A stretch of DNA of 64,000 bases from Bog-105 sp965277435 (GTDB lineage: Bacteria > Acidobacteriota > Terriglobia > Bryobacterales > Bryobacteraceae). Where the stretch lies: positions 558,001 to 622,000 of the forward strand of contig OZ255821.1 of assembly GCA_965277435.1 (NCBI GenBank), written 5' to 3'. A model generated the notes under the pieces. The model made no database searches. It was not told where the DNA came from and saw nothing but the letters and a program-made list of their open reading frames with translations. Made by a program: the position numbers and the translations under genes. The first letter of the stretch is position 1. Each line of letters starts with the position of its first letter. Positions 1 through 9,293 of the stretch are shown piece by piece.

Positions 1-2
1 AA

Positions 3-170
3 CTATTTTGCTGGCTGGCTGAAGGGTTGGGGACTGACGATATCGCGCAGCGACTGAACACCACCGTGTCTGGTATTCAAGCGGCCGCTCGAGAGGTGCA
101 GGCACGTCTGCGCAAAGCCGGCATGTCGAATACCATCACCAGCCTGATACGGCCTGCAGAGCGCAGCTAA
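3..170 (+). CDS. LuxR/NarL-type regulator, C-terminal HTH fragment
   Basis: The reading frame is open from the window edge to a TAA at 168-170 and gives 55 residues. It ends in a GerE/LuxR-type helix-turn-helix: the pattern LAEGLGTDDIAQRL, then a recognition helix containing SGIQAAAREVQARLRKAG, matches the 'eGlsnkeIAerL...tVk.h...il.KLg' family pattern. The usual Lys/His after the TV step is replaced (TTVSGIQ), so it is a divergent member. Such a domain is normally fused to a receiver or ligand domain, which would lie before the window. It is probably a DNA-binding transcription regulator; its target is unknown. Confidence 0.6.
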   Translation, partial: LFCWLAEGLGTDDIAQRLNTTVSGIQAAAREVQARLRKAGMSNTITSLIRPAERS

Positions 171-729
171 GATGGCAGGCTGAAGCCTATCCTGCGGGAG
201 GCAATTACCATTGATGTTTTTGAAGCCTTCCGTCGCCGCCGATTTTAAAGAATTGGACCAAGCCTTTCGAGCGGCGTATCGGCCTCCCAACCACCCGGGC
301 TTCGGTCAAAGTGCGGACGAATTCTACCCGGGTCAGGCCGTTTCGCGGTCGAATGTCCAGACGATATTTATATCCGTATTCCAAGGCGAGCAGATTTAAG
401 CGAGTCTCGGCCAGAATTTCCTTCCGGGCCGCCCCTTCCCAATACTGCGTAAATGTGCCGTGTCTAAGGACTAGCGCCATTCCAAAGCCATGGACCGTCT
501 TCTACCAACTACTATAAGCGCTGTTGAGCAGCAATTATCCGCAAGGACTCTGTATTTTCATAAATTGCATCCAATCTCGTATCCACACTCGTACAATCTC
601 CTGGGACAGCGGCGGGAACGGCACTTATTAATTAAATTTGCGATCCGATGTACTTTTTGTTTTGCAACTAATCCTTATTGTTTTGAAGATACTCTGGTTA
701 TCCATGTACAAGTCAGAAAGGACCGATCT
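171..729. other. Intergenic stretch with no convincing gene
   Basis: This 559-base stretch holds the repeat copy at its left end and becomes AT-rich between about 600 and 720, which fits the promoter region of the downstream subtilase. A 91-codon ORF on the minus strand (205-480) is open, but I do not recognise its product and it has no clear ribosome binding site. I regard it as a possible hypothetical gene or a remnant, not a supported one. Confidence 0.5.
172..197. repeat. Dispersed intergenic repeat, AGGCTRAAGCC core
   Basis: The core GCAGGCTGAAGCCTATCCTG directly follows the stop of the LuxR-type fragment. Related copies lie at 30042-30064, 30097-30119 and 31513-31529, all between genes. 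The core contains the palindromic half-sites GGCT and AGCC. Function unknown. Confidence 0.6.
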
Positions 730-2055
730 GTGAAACGTCTCGTTTTGCTCGGCTTGCTGTTTGTCTTCTCGTTTTCCGCTTTCGCCGCCCAGCCAGCGGG
801 TAGATTGATCGTCAGGGTCAACGGAGGATTGCCGGTCATTCAGGCAGCCTGCGTTTTGGCGGGCTGCACTGTCGCCGAAGATATCGATGGATTACTCGGC
901 CAGGTCTTCCTCGTGACGACCCCAGTTTCGGCCGTAGATTCCGTTTTGGCCAAGCTGCTTTCGCTCACGGGTGTAGTCGATGCTGAACTCGATACGATTT
1001 CCCATGTGCAAGGTTCGGCCACGGCGATTCCGCCGGCACTCTCGGATACCAGCCCCGAAACGTATTTTGGCGCAACTGTGACGCACGGTTACCTCAACCA
1101 GCCAGCCACCCAGATCGTTCATCTGGCAGACGCGCAATCCGCCTACCCGAGGGCGACCGGCGGCGGAGTGGTGGCGGTAATCGATACGGGCGTTGACCCC
1201 AACCATCCGGCGCTTAAAGGTGTTCTCCTTCCGGGGTACGACTTTACACGTAACCAGAACGTAGCTAACGAACTTCTGGATGTTAGCCTGCCGGCGCCCC
1301 CGGTGATTGCAGGTTCTCAGCCGCAATGGGTGAGTGGAAACGGTTCTGGCAACCTTTCTCAATCGACCGCTGCTGTGGTCAATCAATCGACCGCCGCCGT
1401 AGTCAACGGCAATGCCGCGTACAGCGACTTCGGGCATGGCACGATGGTCGCCGGCATCATCCATCTGGTCGCCCCCACTGCCAGAATTCTGCCGCTCAAG
1501 GCCTTCCATGCCGATGGTACCGGCTACAACTCCGATATTCTGCGAGCTATCTATCAGGCCATCGAACAGCACGCCAATGTAATCAATATGAGTTTCAGTC
1601 TCGCCGCGTATTCCCGGGAAATCGAAACGGCTCTCAACATCGGGACTCTGGCCGGCACCGTTTCGGTGGCATCAGCCGGTAACAGCGGAGAAGATACGCT
1701 GGTCTATCCGGCCGCATACTCAGACGTTATGGGCATTGCCTCCACCGCTAACAATGACCAGCTTTCTTCTTTCTCCAACTATGGTTCACAGCTGGTCTGG
1801 GTGGCGGCGCCGGGCGAAGGCATAGTCACCACTTATCCATTTTCCACGTATGCGGCGGGGTGGGGCACATCCTTCAGCGCACCCTTTACTTCGGGTGTGG
1901 CAGCGATTCTGGTCGGTATGAATCCTCTCTCCGATCAGCTGTCGAGTGCGCAATCAACCGCCCAGGCGCAACCTATTACTCCCGAAGCGGGACACGGGGT
2001 TCTCGATATCTTCAAGGCTGTTCAATACTGGAGTCAATCGGTGGGAGCACATTGA
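730..2055 (+). CDS. Secreted subtilisin-like serine protease (S8)
   Basis: This is a 441-residue subtilase that would be exported and cleave proteins outside the cytoplasm. I chose the GTG at 730 because it gives a signal peptide (VKRLVLLGLLFVFSFSAFA) and has an AAAGGA ribosome binding site just upstream; the frame stays open back to 490 without any leader-like sequence. The catalytic triad is visible: Asp152 in VAVIDTGVD, His236 in GHGTMVAG, Ser381 in GTSFSAPFTSG, with the oxyanion Asn near 318 (ASAGNSG). Residues 25-110 look like an inhibitor-type propeptide. A short low-complexity stretch with a repeated QSTAAVVN lies near residues 213-228. No linked partner is evident. Confidence 0.93.
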   Translation: MKRLVLLGLLFVFSFSAFAAQPAGRLIVRVNGGLPVIQAACVLAGCTVAEDIDGLLGQVFLVTTPVSAVDSVLAKLLSLTGVVDAELDTISHVQGSATAIPPALSDTSPETYFGATVTHGYLNQPATQIVHLADAQSAYPRATGGGVVAVIDTGVDPNHPALKGVLLPGYDFTRNQNVANELLDVSLPAPPVIAGSQPQWVSGNGSGNLSQSTAAVVNQSTAAVVNGNAAYSDFGHGTMVAGIIHLVAPTARILPLKAFHADGTGYNSDILRAIYQAIEQHANVINMSFSLAAYSREIETALNIGTLAGTVSVASAGNSGEDTLVYPAAYSDVMGIASTANNDQLSSFSNYGSQLVWVAAPGEGIVTTYPFSTYAAGWGTSFSAPFTSGVAAILVGMNPLSDQLSSAQSTAQAQPITPEAGHGVLDIFKAVQYWSQSVGAH

Positions 2056-2076
2056 TTCGAAAGCACTGTGGGATAG

Positions 2077-2115
2077 GCTTTAGAGATTGATGGCGAACTA
2101 AATTTAGCGGCAGAG
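2077..2115. repeat. Partial copy of the 'CCGCAGATGAACRCGGA' dispersed repeat
   Basis: CTTTAGAGATTGATGGCGAA matches the 5' half of the longer copies at 12889-12962 and 21840-21912; the Ala/Gly-like CGCAGATGAACGC half is missing here. It lies between the subtilase and the ABC ATPase. Confidence 0.55.
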
Positions 2116-2167
2116 GTCGGCCTGGGAGGCCGACGCAGGCCGAGGACCTGCCCCACAAGGTTCTGGC

Positions 2168-3778
2168 ATGGTGTCCAGTCCGTTACTGCAAGTTCGCGAT
2201 CTCACTGTCCGGCTCCGGTCTTCCGGTGCGGCGGTTTTGAACGGCGTCAGCTTCGATCTGGAGGCGGGTGAGTCGGTCGGGATCTTGGGTGAGTCGGGAT
2301 GCGGCAAAACAACTCTAGCCAAGACTCTGCTCCAGCTCCTGCCGCCTGACGACTGGCTTGCGAGCGGTTCCGTGCAATTCCGCCAGTCGGAGCTGCTGGC
2401 AGCAAACGACCGCCAGCTACAAAAGATACGCGGGGCGCAAATCTCGCTGATCTCACAGGAGCCGGAACTGGCCCTCAATCCTGTCCTGACAGTCGGAACG
2501 CAAATCGACGAAGTCCTTCGGGCGCACTCCCAGCTGGACCGGAGAAGCCGGCGGCAGGAGATCGAGTTCCTCTTGTCTGCCACCGGATTGCCCGGTTCGC
2601 AGATTTACTCCGCCTATCCGCACGAATTGAGCGGCGGACAACGGCAGCGTGTGGCGATAGCACAATCACTCATCGCGAAACCGTCGCTGCTCATTGCGGA
2701 CGAGCCGACGAGTGCGCTAGATAATCTGACACAGGCCGAGATCTTAACTCTTCTGAAAGCCCTCAAAGATCGTCTGCATCTTGCGCTTCTCTTTATCACG
2801 CACAACCCCGCTCTTCTCAGCGGACTAGCCAGCCGTCTTATCGTCATGCGCGGTGGCGCTATCGTCGAGGATGGTGGCTTTGAGCAGCTCTATTGGAAGC
2901 CGAAACATTCTTATACCGAAGCCCTGATGCGAGTCATTCCGTCGCAGGAAACCAGCACCATGGCCGCTCCGAAAAGTCCGCTGCCGCCTTTGCTCGAAGT
3001 GCAACACCTCACGAAAACATATGCTAGAGCGCGAAGCCTCTTTCGAACCCAAGCCCGCGTGGTGGCGCTCGAAAATATTCAGCTAAGCATTCCGCCACAA
3101 TCCACGCTTGCTCTGGTGGGCAAGTCCGGCGCGGGAAAATCGACTCTCGGCCGCTGCGTGGCTCTGCTCGAATCGCCCGACTCCGGAGCAATTCGCTTTC
3201 AGAACCAAGAACTCTTAACACTGCACGGCGCCACACTCGCCGCAGCACGCCGAAATATTCAACTCATCTTCCAGCACTCTGCGACCGCCATGGATCCGCT
3301 CTTTTCAGCTTTGGAAGTAGTGGCCGAACCACTGCGGATCCAGGGAACAATCCATAAGCAGGAATGTTATGAAAAAGCGCTGGCGATGATGAACGAGGTC
3401 GGCATTTCCTCCGACTGGGCACATCGCTCATCGTGCGAGTTCAGCGGCGGTCAGCGCCAACGCATCGCACTTGCCCGGGCTTTAATTCTCGAGCCGAAAG
3501 TTCTCGTGCTCGATGAAGCTCTCGCCGGCCTTGATCCTGGCATGCAGCTGCAGATCGCAGACATGCTGTTGCGTTTGCAGGCTTCTCTCTCGCTTTCCTA
3601 CCTGTTCATATCGCACGACCTTAGGATGGCGGCTTACCTGTCTGACTGGATAGCAGTCATTGAGCACGGCAAAATTGTGGAGACAGGAAGTGTGGACTAC
3701 ATCTTCTCGCATACCGAGCGCTCCGCTACCCGCGAACTCATAAACTCGATTCCCGCCGTCCTGCCTCCCAGTCTTTAG
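2168..3778 (+). CDS. Dual ATP-binding subunit of a peptide/nickel-type ABC importer
   Basis: This 536-residue protein fuses two nucleotide-binding domains in the manner of YejF/GsiA and would power import of oligopeptides or a related solute from the cytoplasmic face. Domain 1 has Walker A GESGCGKTT at residues 41-49, the signature LSGGQRQRVAIAQ and Walker B LLIADEPTSALD. Domain 2 has GKSGAGKST, FSGGQRQRIALARAL and VLVLDEALAGLD, where the usual DEPTS is DEALA. The permease and binding-protein genes lie about 1 kb downstream on the same strand (4836-8703), separated by decayed minus-strand genes. It most likely serves those permeases (inference). Confidence 0.92.
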   Translation: MVSSPLLQVRDLTVRLRSSGAAVLNGVSFDLEAGESVGILGESGCGKTTLAKTLLQLLPPDDWLASGSVQFRQSELLAANDRQLQKIRGAQISLISQEPELALNPVLTVGTQIDEVLRAHSQLDRRSRRQEIEFLLSATGLPGSQIYSAYPHELSGGQRQRVAIAQSLIAKPSLLIADEPTSALDNLTQAEILTLLKALKDRLHLALLFITHNPALLSGLASRLIVMRGGAIVEDGGFEQLYWKPKHSYTEALMRVIPSQETSTMAAPKSPLPPLLEVQHLTKTYARARSLFRTQARVVALENIQLSIPPQSTLALVGKSGAGKSTLGRCVALLESPDSGAIRFQNQELLTLHGATLAAARRNIQLIFQHSATAMDPLFSALEVVAEPLRIQGTIHKQECYEKALAMMNEVGISSDWAHRSSCEFSGGQRQRIALARALILEPKVLVLDEALAGLDPGMQLQIADMLLRLQASLSLSYLFISHDLRMAAYLSDWIAVIEHGKIVETGSVDYIFSHTERSATRELINSIPAVLPPSL

Positions 3779-3973
3779 GAGCGAGCGCTTTTATGAAACG
3801 TCTGTCCTCTCTTACCCGATAGGCCAGAGTACGCCTGACGGATCAGACACGCAGGCAACCGTGAGGGCCCATGGGTCACGGTGGGGTGCCGGGCTGGTTC
3901 AGAGTTCCGGGTTTAGAGTGACATACAACACTCGCAGCCTATTCGAGAAATGCTGGAGGCCTGACAGGGGACT

Positions 3974-4234
3974 TCATGGCAAAATCTCCATAAACCCAAA
4001 GTGGGCAGCGTTGTACAACTCCGTAAGCGGCTGCTTCGTCCTGCCATTCTTATCCCAAGGCTGAAACTTGGTCCGCAGCGGATGCCTTGCTTCCGTGAGG
4101 CAGGGGGCCAGCAAGTACAATCTGAGCTGTCCATCGCGAGATCTTTCACTTAGCTGTGCAGCGGCCAGCACTTGCAAATGTACGGGGGCAGCATTAGTTA
4201 CGACCCAGTTCGTCTCCACGAAAACATGACGCAT
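3974..4234 (-). pseudogene. Truncated PIN-domain protein
   Basis: The 86-residue product begins MRHVFVETNWVV and continues through QLSERSRDGQLRLYLLAPCL to TEARHPLRTKFQP, which resembles the first half of a PIN-like RNase fold (an acidic residue plus TN near the start, then a second acidic residue in 'TEAR'). After KFQPWDK the sequence stops looking like a protein of this type, and the second half that carries the remaining acidic residues is absent. It starts 9 bases after the end of the nuclease-like pseudogene, so the pair was once an operon. Probably non-functional. Confidence 0.55.
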
Positions 4235-4243
4235 CGTATGCGG

Positions 4244-4689
4244 TTATCGGTAGGCGTGGATGCCCGGAGCGAACGGAACCTTGGGTGAGAGCGGGAACAA
4301 TGTACATCTGAGCGGCCGTCGCAGTTCGGGCGTCAATTTCGCAAGGCTGGCTTCGGTGGAGAGCGTCTCCAGCCAGGATTGGACCTGGAGTTCGAAGCCC
4401 ACGGCATCGGCGGTCGCATTGCCGCTCTTCTCAAATCGGACAAGGCCCTTCATGTTGAACTCTCTGACTCTGACAATTGAATCGACGGGAGACGAAGGTA
4501 CTGGTCGTGATAGATCCGGAGGTGCTCGGGCGTTACCAGAATACCCACAGGAGACCCGATAGCAGCCATGTAGTTTTTCAGCTGGCGCTCTGATTCGTCG
4601 ATGGAGAGAGGGCTGGTCTTGACCTCTGCAATCAATGCAATCTCCGACGGTTCGGGACCAGTCACGATGATGTCGGGTTCGAACGCCAT
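4244..4689 (-). pseudogene. HsdR-N-like PD-(D/E)XK nuclease protein, frameshifted
   Basis: Two ORFs (4689-4450 and 4453-4244) overlap at an ATGA but read as one protein broken by a single-base loss. The first carries PDIIVTG...IALIAEVKTS, the D...EXK core of the restriction-type nuclease fold, followed by ERQLKNYMAAIGSPVGILVT. Near 4470-4475 the frame must change to continue as DSIVRVREFNMKGLVRFE and then VQSWLETLSTE..LPPELRR-like sequence. About 149 residues in total, the length expected for small stand-alone proteins with this N-terminal HsdR fold. It precedes the PIN remnant. A sequencing error cannot be excluded. Confidence 0.6.
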
Positions 4690-4835
4690 AATTTCACCCT
4701 AACACTCAATTCCTAACTTAGGATGTACACTTCCCTCCCTCAATGTGCCAGCCGAACCGGCGCTCTCCGGGCGGCCCTACGATACACAGAAACTGATTGG
4801 TTATATTCGTTGCCATCATAAAGGCTATTAGAAAA

Positions 4836-5798
4836 ATGCGTTTTCTCTTTCGTCGCCTGCTGCACAGTCTCTTTCTCCTGGCCAGCGCTTCCGTATTTTC
4901 TTTCGCCGTAGTTAATCTCGCTCCGGGCGACTTCTTCCAAGCGATCAGGCTGAATCCGGCGGTTTCTGCAAACACCGTCACAGCGCTGCGCGCACAACAG
5001 GGCTTGAATAAACCTCTGCCGGCGCGCTACGCTGCCTGGGTTCGGTCCGTGATGAGGGGCGATTGGGGGTTCTCCTTCGCCTACAACAGCCCCGCCGGCC
5101 CAATTCTCTGGTCGCGCGCCAAGAACACACTCCTGCTTACAATTACCGCCACTCTGCTGGCGTGGCTGATCGCCGTGCCGCTTGGGGTCTGTGCTGCCGT
5201 GCGCCCGGGGAGTTGGGCAGATCTGCTTGCAAGAGTAATCGCCTCTGTCCTGCTTGCCACCCCGGAGCTTGTCCTTGCTCTGCTGCTTCTCCTGCTGGCT
5301 GTCCGCACCGGCTATTTCCCTGTCGGCGGTCTGGCGTCGGTCAGCGTAACCATGCCCGACTCTTCCCTTCAAGCTAGAGATGTCGCCCGGCATCTCGTTT
5401 TGCCGAGCATCTGTCTGGCGGCCGGATTGCTGCCGTTACTCTCCTCGCACATCCGCTCAGCCATGAGAGAAGCGTTGCAGACCCCTTTCGTAAGCGCCGC
5501 CTTAGGGCATGGCATTCCATTCCGGCGCGTGCTGCTAAGGCATGCGCTGCCTGCTGCCGCCAATCCGCTCATCTCCCTCTTCGGTCTCTCGCTGGGAACC
5601 TTGCTGAGTTCCTCCTTGCTCACCGAAGCCGTTTTCAGCTGGCCCGGCCTCGGTCGTTTAATGGTCGAAGCTATCCAGCAGCGAGACTTGTTTCTTATAG
5701 TGGACGCGGCCATGCTGGCGACCATCTTCCTCGTCGTCGGCAACCTCATCGCCGATCTGCTGCTATTCGCCAGCGACCCGCGCATCCGCGCCGAGTAA
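4836..5798 (+). CDS. ABC importer permease, DppB/OppB type
   Basis: This 320-residue inner-membrane permease forms half of the translocation channel of a peptide/nickel-class importer. I prefer the ATG at 4836 (MRFLFRRLLHSLFLLASAS), which starts just before the first membrane helix as in DppB; an in-frame TTG at 4797 would add 13 residues. The family pattern APGDFF after helix 1, the soluble 'QQGLNKPLPARYAAWV' segment, and the EAA coupling loop (ALGHGIPFRRVLLRHALP, about residues 220-240) are all present, with about six membrane helices. The stop is 2 bases before the next permease, so the two are co-translated. Confidence 0.9.
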   Translation: MRFLFRRLLHSLFLLASASVFSFAVVNLAPGDFFQAIRLNPAVSANTVTALRAQQGLNKPLPARYAAWVRSVMRGDWGFSFAYNSPAGPILWSRAKNTLLLTITATLLAWLIAVPLGVCAAVRPGSWADLLARVIASVLLATPELVLALLLLLLAVRTGYFPVGGLASVSVTMPDSSLQARDVARHLVLPSICLAAGLLPLLSSHIRSAMREALQTPFVSAALGHGIPFRRVLLRHALPAAANPLISLFGLSLGTLLSSSLLTEAVFSWPGLGRLMVEAIQQRDLFLIVDAAMLATIFLVVGNLIADLLLFASDPRIRAE

Positions 5799-5800
5799 AC

Positions 5801-6814
5801 GTGCCCTCCCGGAAAATGTTCGTCCTCGCCATAGCTGCCCTGATACTGTCCCACGCCGTCATCCTGCTGGCCGGCTTCTTCGCGCCTTACGCTCCCAGTT
5901 CACAAAACCGCAGGCTCGCTTTTTCCGCGCCCACTCGCCTTCACTTCTTCGACGCAAATCATAACTTCCACCTCCGTCCTTTCGTCTATCGCTCACTATC
6001 GGTACCGGGCACTTTCAACGACTACCAGGAAGATCGAACGCTGGCGTTTCCCATCCGCTTCTTTGCCCTGGGATCTCCCTATAAGCTGTTCCAATTCAAA
6101 ACTGCGCGTCACCTGTTCGGCACAGATGCGGCCGCACGCATCTTTTTGCTCGGAAGCGATGGCTATGGCCGCGATGAATTTTCCCGTCTCCTGTACGGCG
6201 GTCGCATTTCGTTACTGGCCGGGCTAATCGCAACCATAATTTCGCTCACCGTCGGAGTTGCTTTCGGTGGTCTGGCGGGTTATCACGGCAAGTGGATCGA
6301 TGATCTTATCATGCGCGCCGCGGAAGTTTTCCTGACCATTCCCTGGCTCTACTTGCTGCTTTCCGTGCGGGCGTTCCTGCCGCTGCGCATCGATCCAAAT
6401 GGAATTTTTCTCCTTCTGGTTGTAGTCCTGGGCATCGCCGGATGGGCCCGGCCTGCGCGCTTGATCCGGGGCGTCGTGCTCAGCGCGAAAGAGCGTGACT
6501 TCGTATCCGCTGCTAAAGGATTTGGCGCCTCGGACTTCTATCTCCTGCGCAAACACATCCTGCCTCATGCCTCTGGTGTCATCGTCACGCAAATGGCTTT
6601 ATACATACCTCAATACATTCTTCTCGAAACCACCCTCTCGTTTTTTGGGCTTGGAGTCAGCGAACCGGCCCCCAGTTGGGGAAACATGCTGGCCGGGCTC
6701 CAACAATATTCCGTACTCCAATCGTGTTGGTGGATGTTTGCGCCAGCCGCCGCTCTAGTGGCAGTATTTCTCATGTATCAACAGCTTTTTTGGCGGTACA
6801 CCAAAGGCGCCTGA
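5801..6814 (+). CDS. ABC importer permease, DppC/OppC type
   Basis: The partner permease (337 residues) starts at a GTG 2 bases after the DppB-type gene; an ATG at 5816 is an alternative. Helix 1 is followed by an unusually long periplasmic insertion (about residues 40-115, including PFVYRSLSVPGTFNDY and HLFGTDAAARIFLLG), making it longer than the usual 280-300. The DppC hallmark LGSDGYGRDEFSRLLYGGRISL and the EAA loop AAKGFGASDFYLLRKHILPH are clear. It would pair with the upstream permease and the dual ATPase at 2168-3778. About six membrane helices are predicted. Confidence 0.9.
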   Translation: MPSRKMFVLAIAALILSHAVILLAGFFAPYAPSSQNRRLAFSAPTRLHFFDANHNFHLRPFVYRSLSVPGTFNDYQEDRTLAFPIRFFALGSPYKLFQFKTARHLFGTDAAARIFLLGSDGYGRDEFSRLLYGGRISLLAGLIATIISLTVGVAFGGLAGYHGKWIDDLIMRAAEVFLTIPWLYLLLSVRAFLPLRIDPNGIFLLLVVVLGIAGWARPARLIRGVVLSAKERDFVSAAKGFGASDFYLLRKHILPHASGVIVTQMALYIPQYILLETTLSFFGLGVSEPAPSWGNMLAGLQQYSVLQSCWWMFAPAAALVAVFLMYQQLFWRYTKGA

Positions 6815-6894
6815 GCCGTCCGTATAAATACTCGCCTTTATGCTGTTCTACTAAGCTTGAAACTGATCTACCATCAATATCTGCCTAAAGAACA

Positions 6895-8703
6895 ATGGTT
6901 ATAGATGACACGAGGAAAGATTTTCGCCGTTTCGGAATGGCTTTCTGGCTCATCCTCTTTACCGCATTCTCTGGAAGCGCGTTTCGTCCGCCAGACAATC
7001 CCAGCCAGCGCGCGAAAGCTACTACTGATTTTCTGACCGTTAACGGTTTAATCGGCCACTTTGGAGGAACGCTGGTGATTTCTCAACGCTCCGAGCCGAA
7101 GACCCTGAATCCACTCACTGCGGTGGACACGAGCTCGCGAGACATCATCGGCCTGCTGACCGCTGATCTCATCCACATCAATCGCGAAACGCAGCTCACC
7201 GAAGCTTCGGTCGCCGCATCCTGGGACGCCTCCCCGGACCGTCTACATTACACCCTGCACCTCCGCGGCGGCCTGCGATTTTCCGATGGTTACCCCGTCG
7301 ATGCCGATGATGTTGTCTTTACGTTCAAAAGCTATCTCGACGAAAAAGTCCACTCTCCCCAGCGCGACCTGTTGCTTATCGCGGGGCAGCCAATCTCGCT
7401 GCGAAAAGTCGACAAACACACCGTTCTTTTTACTTTTGCGCAGCCCTATGCCGCGGCCGAGCGGTTGTTTGACGGCATCGCCATCTTGCCGCAACATCTG
7501 TTGCAACAAGACTCCCATCCGGGGCAGCTATCCAGCGTCTGGGGCTTGAATACCGCGCCCCGGCAGATCGCGGGATTGGGGCCGTTTCGGCTCAAAATGT
7601 ATGTTCCCGGACAGCGTATCGTGCTTGAGCGTAACCCGTATTACTGGAAGAAAGATTTGCATGGACAGACGCTTCCCTATCTCGAGAACATCCTGTGCGT
7701 ATTCGCTCCGAACGCCGATGCCGAAGCCATGCGCTTTGAAGCGGGAGAGACCGATATCGTCAGCCGTTTGAATCCATCCGACTTCGCCGTTCTCGAGAAG
7801 GATCAACAGAGCCGGCATTTTCATCTTTATGACTTGGGGCCGGGACTCGAATATTCTTTTCTGTTCTTCAACCAAAACGCTTCTGTGCCCGCGAGCCTAA
7901 CCGCCCTGCACAACCAGCAGGTCTGGTTCGGCGACGTCGCGTTTCGTAAGGCGATTTCCAATGCGATCGACCGCGACGGCATCGTGCGACTGGCGTATCG
8001 CGGACGGGCGCAGCCGTTGGCGGTCCCGGTTACTCCGGGCAACAGGCGATGGATTGATCGAACGCTGCGAGTGCCCCCGCGCTCTGTGGAACGAGCGCGC
8101 CAATTCTTGCGCGATGCTGGTTTTTCGTGGACAAGTGACGGCGCGCTGGCCGATTCACACCATAATCCGGTCGACTTATCATTGACAGTAAACGCTGGAA
8201 ACCCGCAACAGGTCCAAATGGGAACTCTAATTCAGCAGGATTTAAAAGAACTGGGTATCGATCTTGCGCTCGACCCGCTCGATTTCCACACTTTTCTCGA
8301 CCGGATCTTTTCCTCTTACCAATACGAAGCAGCAATTATGGCGCTGGCCGGTGGTGACGCCGATCCAAATTCGGAGCTGAATCTTCTTACTTCTAGCGGC
8401 GGCACACACGTCTGGAATCTGCAGCCGTCTAAGGTCCAGCCCGCATGGCAACTCGAGATCGATCGTCTGATGCAAGCACAGATGAGCGCTCCAAATTATC
8501 AAGAGCGTAAGCGGATTTACGACGGGGTCCAGCAAATTATCTGGCAAAATGTTCCGGTGATCTTCCTGGTAAGTCCCAATATCCTGGTCGGAGCGAAAGA
8601 CCGCGTGGGGAACTTTCACCCGGCTATTCTGAGCAACTATACTCTTTGGAATGCGGAACAGATTTTCATCAAACAGGAGCACAAGACGGCCGGCCTTTCA
8701 TGA
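6895..8703 (+). CDS. Extracytoplasmic solute-binding protein, family 5 (OppA/DppA type)
   Basis: This 602-residue protein should capture the peptide-like substrate outside the membrane and hand it to the permeases encoded just upstream. The N-terminus carries a hydrophobic export segment (FGMAFWLILFTAFSGSAF). Family 5 motifs follow: EPKTLNPLTAVD at the start of the mature part, DRLHYTLHLRGGLRFSDGYPVDADDVVFTF near residues 115-145, GLGPFRLKMYVPGQRIVLERNPYYW near 225-245, and ..FRKAISNAIDRDGIV near 345. The start could also be the ATG at 6937. Its last codons overlap the sigma factor start (ATGA at 8700-8703), which ties the two transcription units together. Confidence 0.9.
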   Translation: MVIDDTRKDFRRFGMAFWLILFTAFSGSAFRPPDNPSQRAKATTDFLTVNGLIGHFGGTLVISQRSEPKTLNPLTAVDTSSRDIIGLLTADLIHINRETQLTEASVAASWDASPDRLHYTLHLRGGLRFSDGYPVDADDVVFTFKSYLDEKVHSPQRDLLLIAGQPISLRKVDKHTVLFTFAQPYAAAERLFDGIAILPQHLLQQDSHPGQLSSVWGLNTAPRQIAGLGPFRLKMYVPGQRIVLERNPYYWKKDLHGQTLPYLENILCVFAPNADAEAMRFEAGETDIVSRLNPSDFAVLEKDQQSRHFHLYDLGPGLEYSFLFFNQNASVPASLTALHNQQVWFGDVAFRKAISNAIDRDGIVRLAYRGRAQPLAVPVTPGNRRWIDRTLRVPPRSVERARQFLRDAGFSWTSDGALADSHHNPVDLSLTVNAGNPQQVQMGTLIQQDLKELGIDLALDPLDFHTFLDRIFSSYQYEAAIMALAGGDADPNSELNLLTSSGGTHVWNLQPSKVQPAWQLEIDRLMQAQMSAPNYQERKRIYDGVQQIIWQNVPVIFLVSPNILVGAKDRVGNFHPAILSNYTLWNAEQIFIKQEHKTAGLS

Positions 8704-9287
8704 GTTGGGGAGCGAAACCGGCCCGTGTAGCAACAGGCGCGCGAGACGATGCGCTGTTGGTTCAGCAATGTCTGCTCGGCAGCGAAGAGGCCTGGTCGGC
8801 ACTCATCGATAAGTACAAAAAACTTATCTACTCCATTCCTTTGAAATACGGTTTTTCTACCGAGGATGCGGCCGAGATATTTCAGGCTGTATCGCTGGCT
8901 CTGCTACGCGATCTGGCGCAGCTCAAGGAACCGCGGGCTTTGGCCGCGTGGCTGATCAAATTAACAGCCCGCACCTGCGTTCGGGCGCGACACGAGAAGC
9001 AGATTTATGCGGACGTCGAGATCGATGAGGACGACTTGGCCGAAAGAGAGAAGCTGCCCGAAGGCCTGTTTCAAGCCGTCGAGCGCGAACAGATTTTGCG
9101 CGAGGCGCTGACCCAGCTGACTGCGGAATGCAAACGGCTTGTCGACCTTCTTTTTTTGACCGATCCGCCCATCCCCTATGAGGAGGCGGCCCGGACGCTA
9201 GGCCTGTCTACCGGTTCCATCGGAGCGACTCGCATGCGCTGTCTCGAAAAACTTCGAAGTCAGCTTGAGAAGAAGGGCTTCCGTTAA
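8700..9287 (+). CDS. ECF-type RNA polymerase sigma factor
   Basis: The product (195 residues from the ATG at 8700) has a region 2 domain (LIDKYKKLIYSIPLKYGFSTED..IFQAVSLALLRDL.., about residues 30-80) and a region 4 helix-turn-helix near 140-190 (ECKRLVDLLFLTD...YEEAARTLGLSTGSIGATRMRCLEKL). It would direct core RNA polymerase to a special promoter set. The start overlaps the binding-protein stop by ATGA; a start at 8646 would add 18 unsupported residues. It is followed after 6 bases by the TPR-CHAT gene and then by a zinc-finger protein, so it is probably controlled by those products (inference). Confidence 0.9.
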   Translation: MSWGAKPARVATGARDDALLVQQCLLGSEEAWSALIDKYKKLIYSIPLKYGFSTEDAAEIFQAVSLALLRDLAQLKEPRALAAWLIKLTARTCVRARHEKQIYADVEIDEDDLAEREKLPEGLFQAVEREQILREALTQLTAECKRLVDLLFLTDPPIPYEEAARTLGLSTGSIGATRMRCLEKLRSQLEKKGFR

Positions 9288-9293
9288 GGATAT

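Noticed and set aside
205..480. Minus-strand ORF of 91 codons before the subtilase
   Set aside because: No recognisable family, no ribosome binding site; reported only as a possibility within the intergenic entry.
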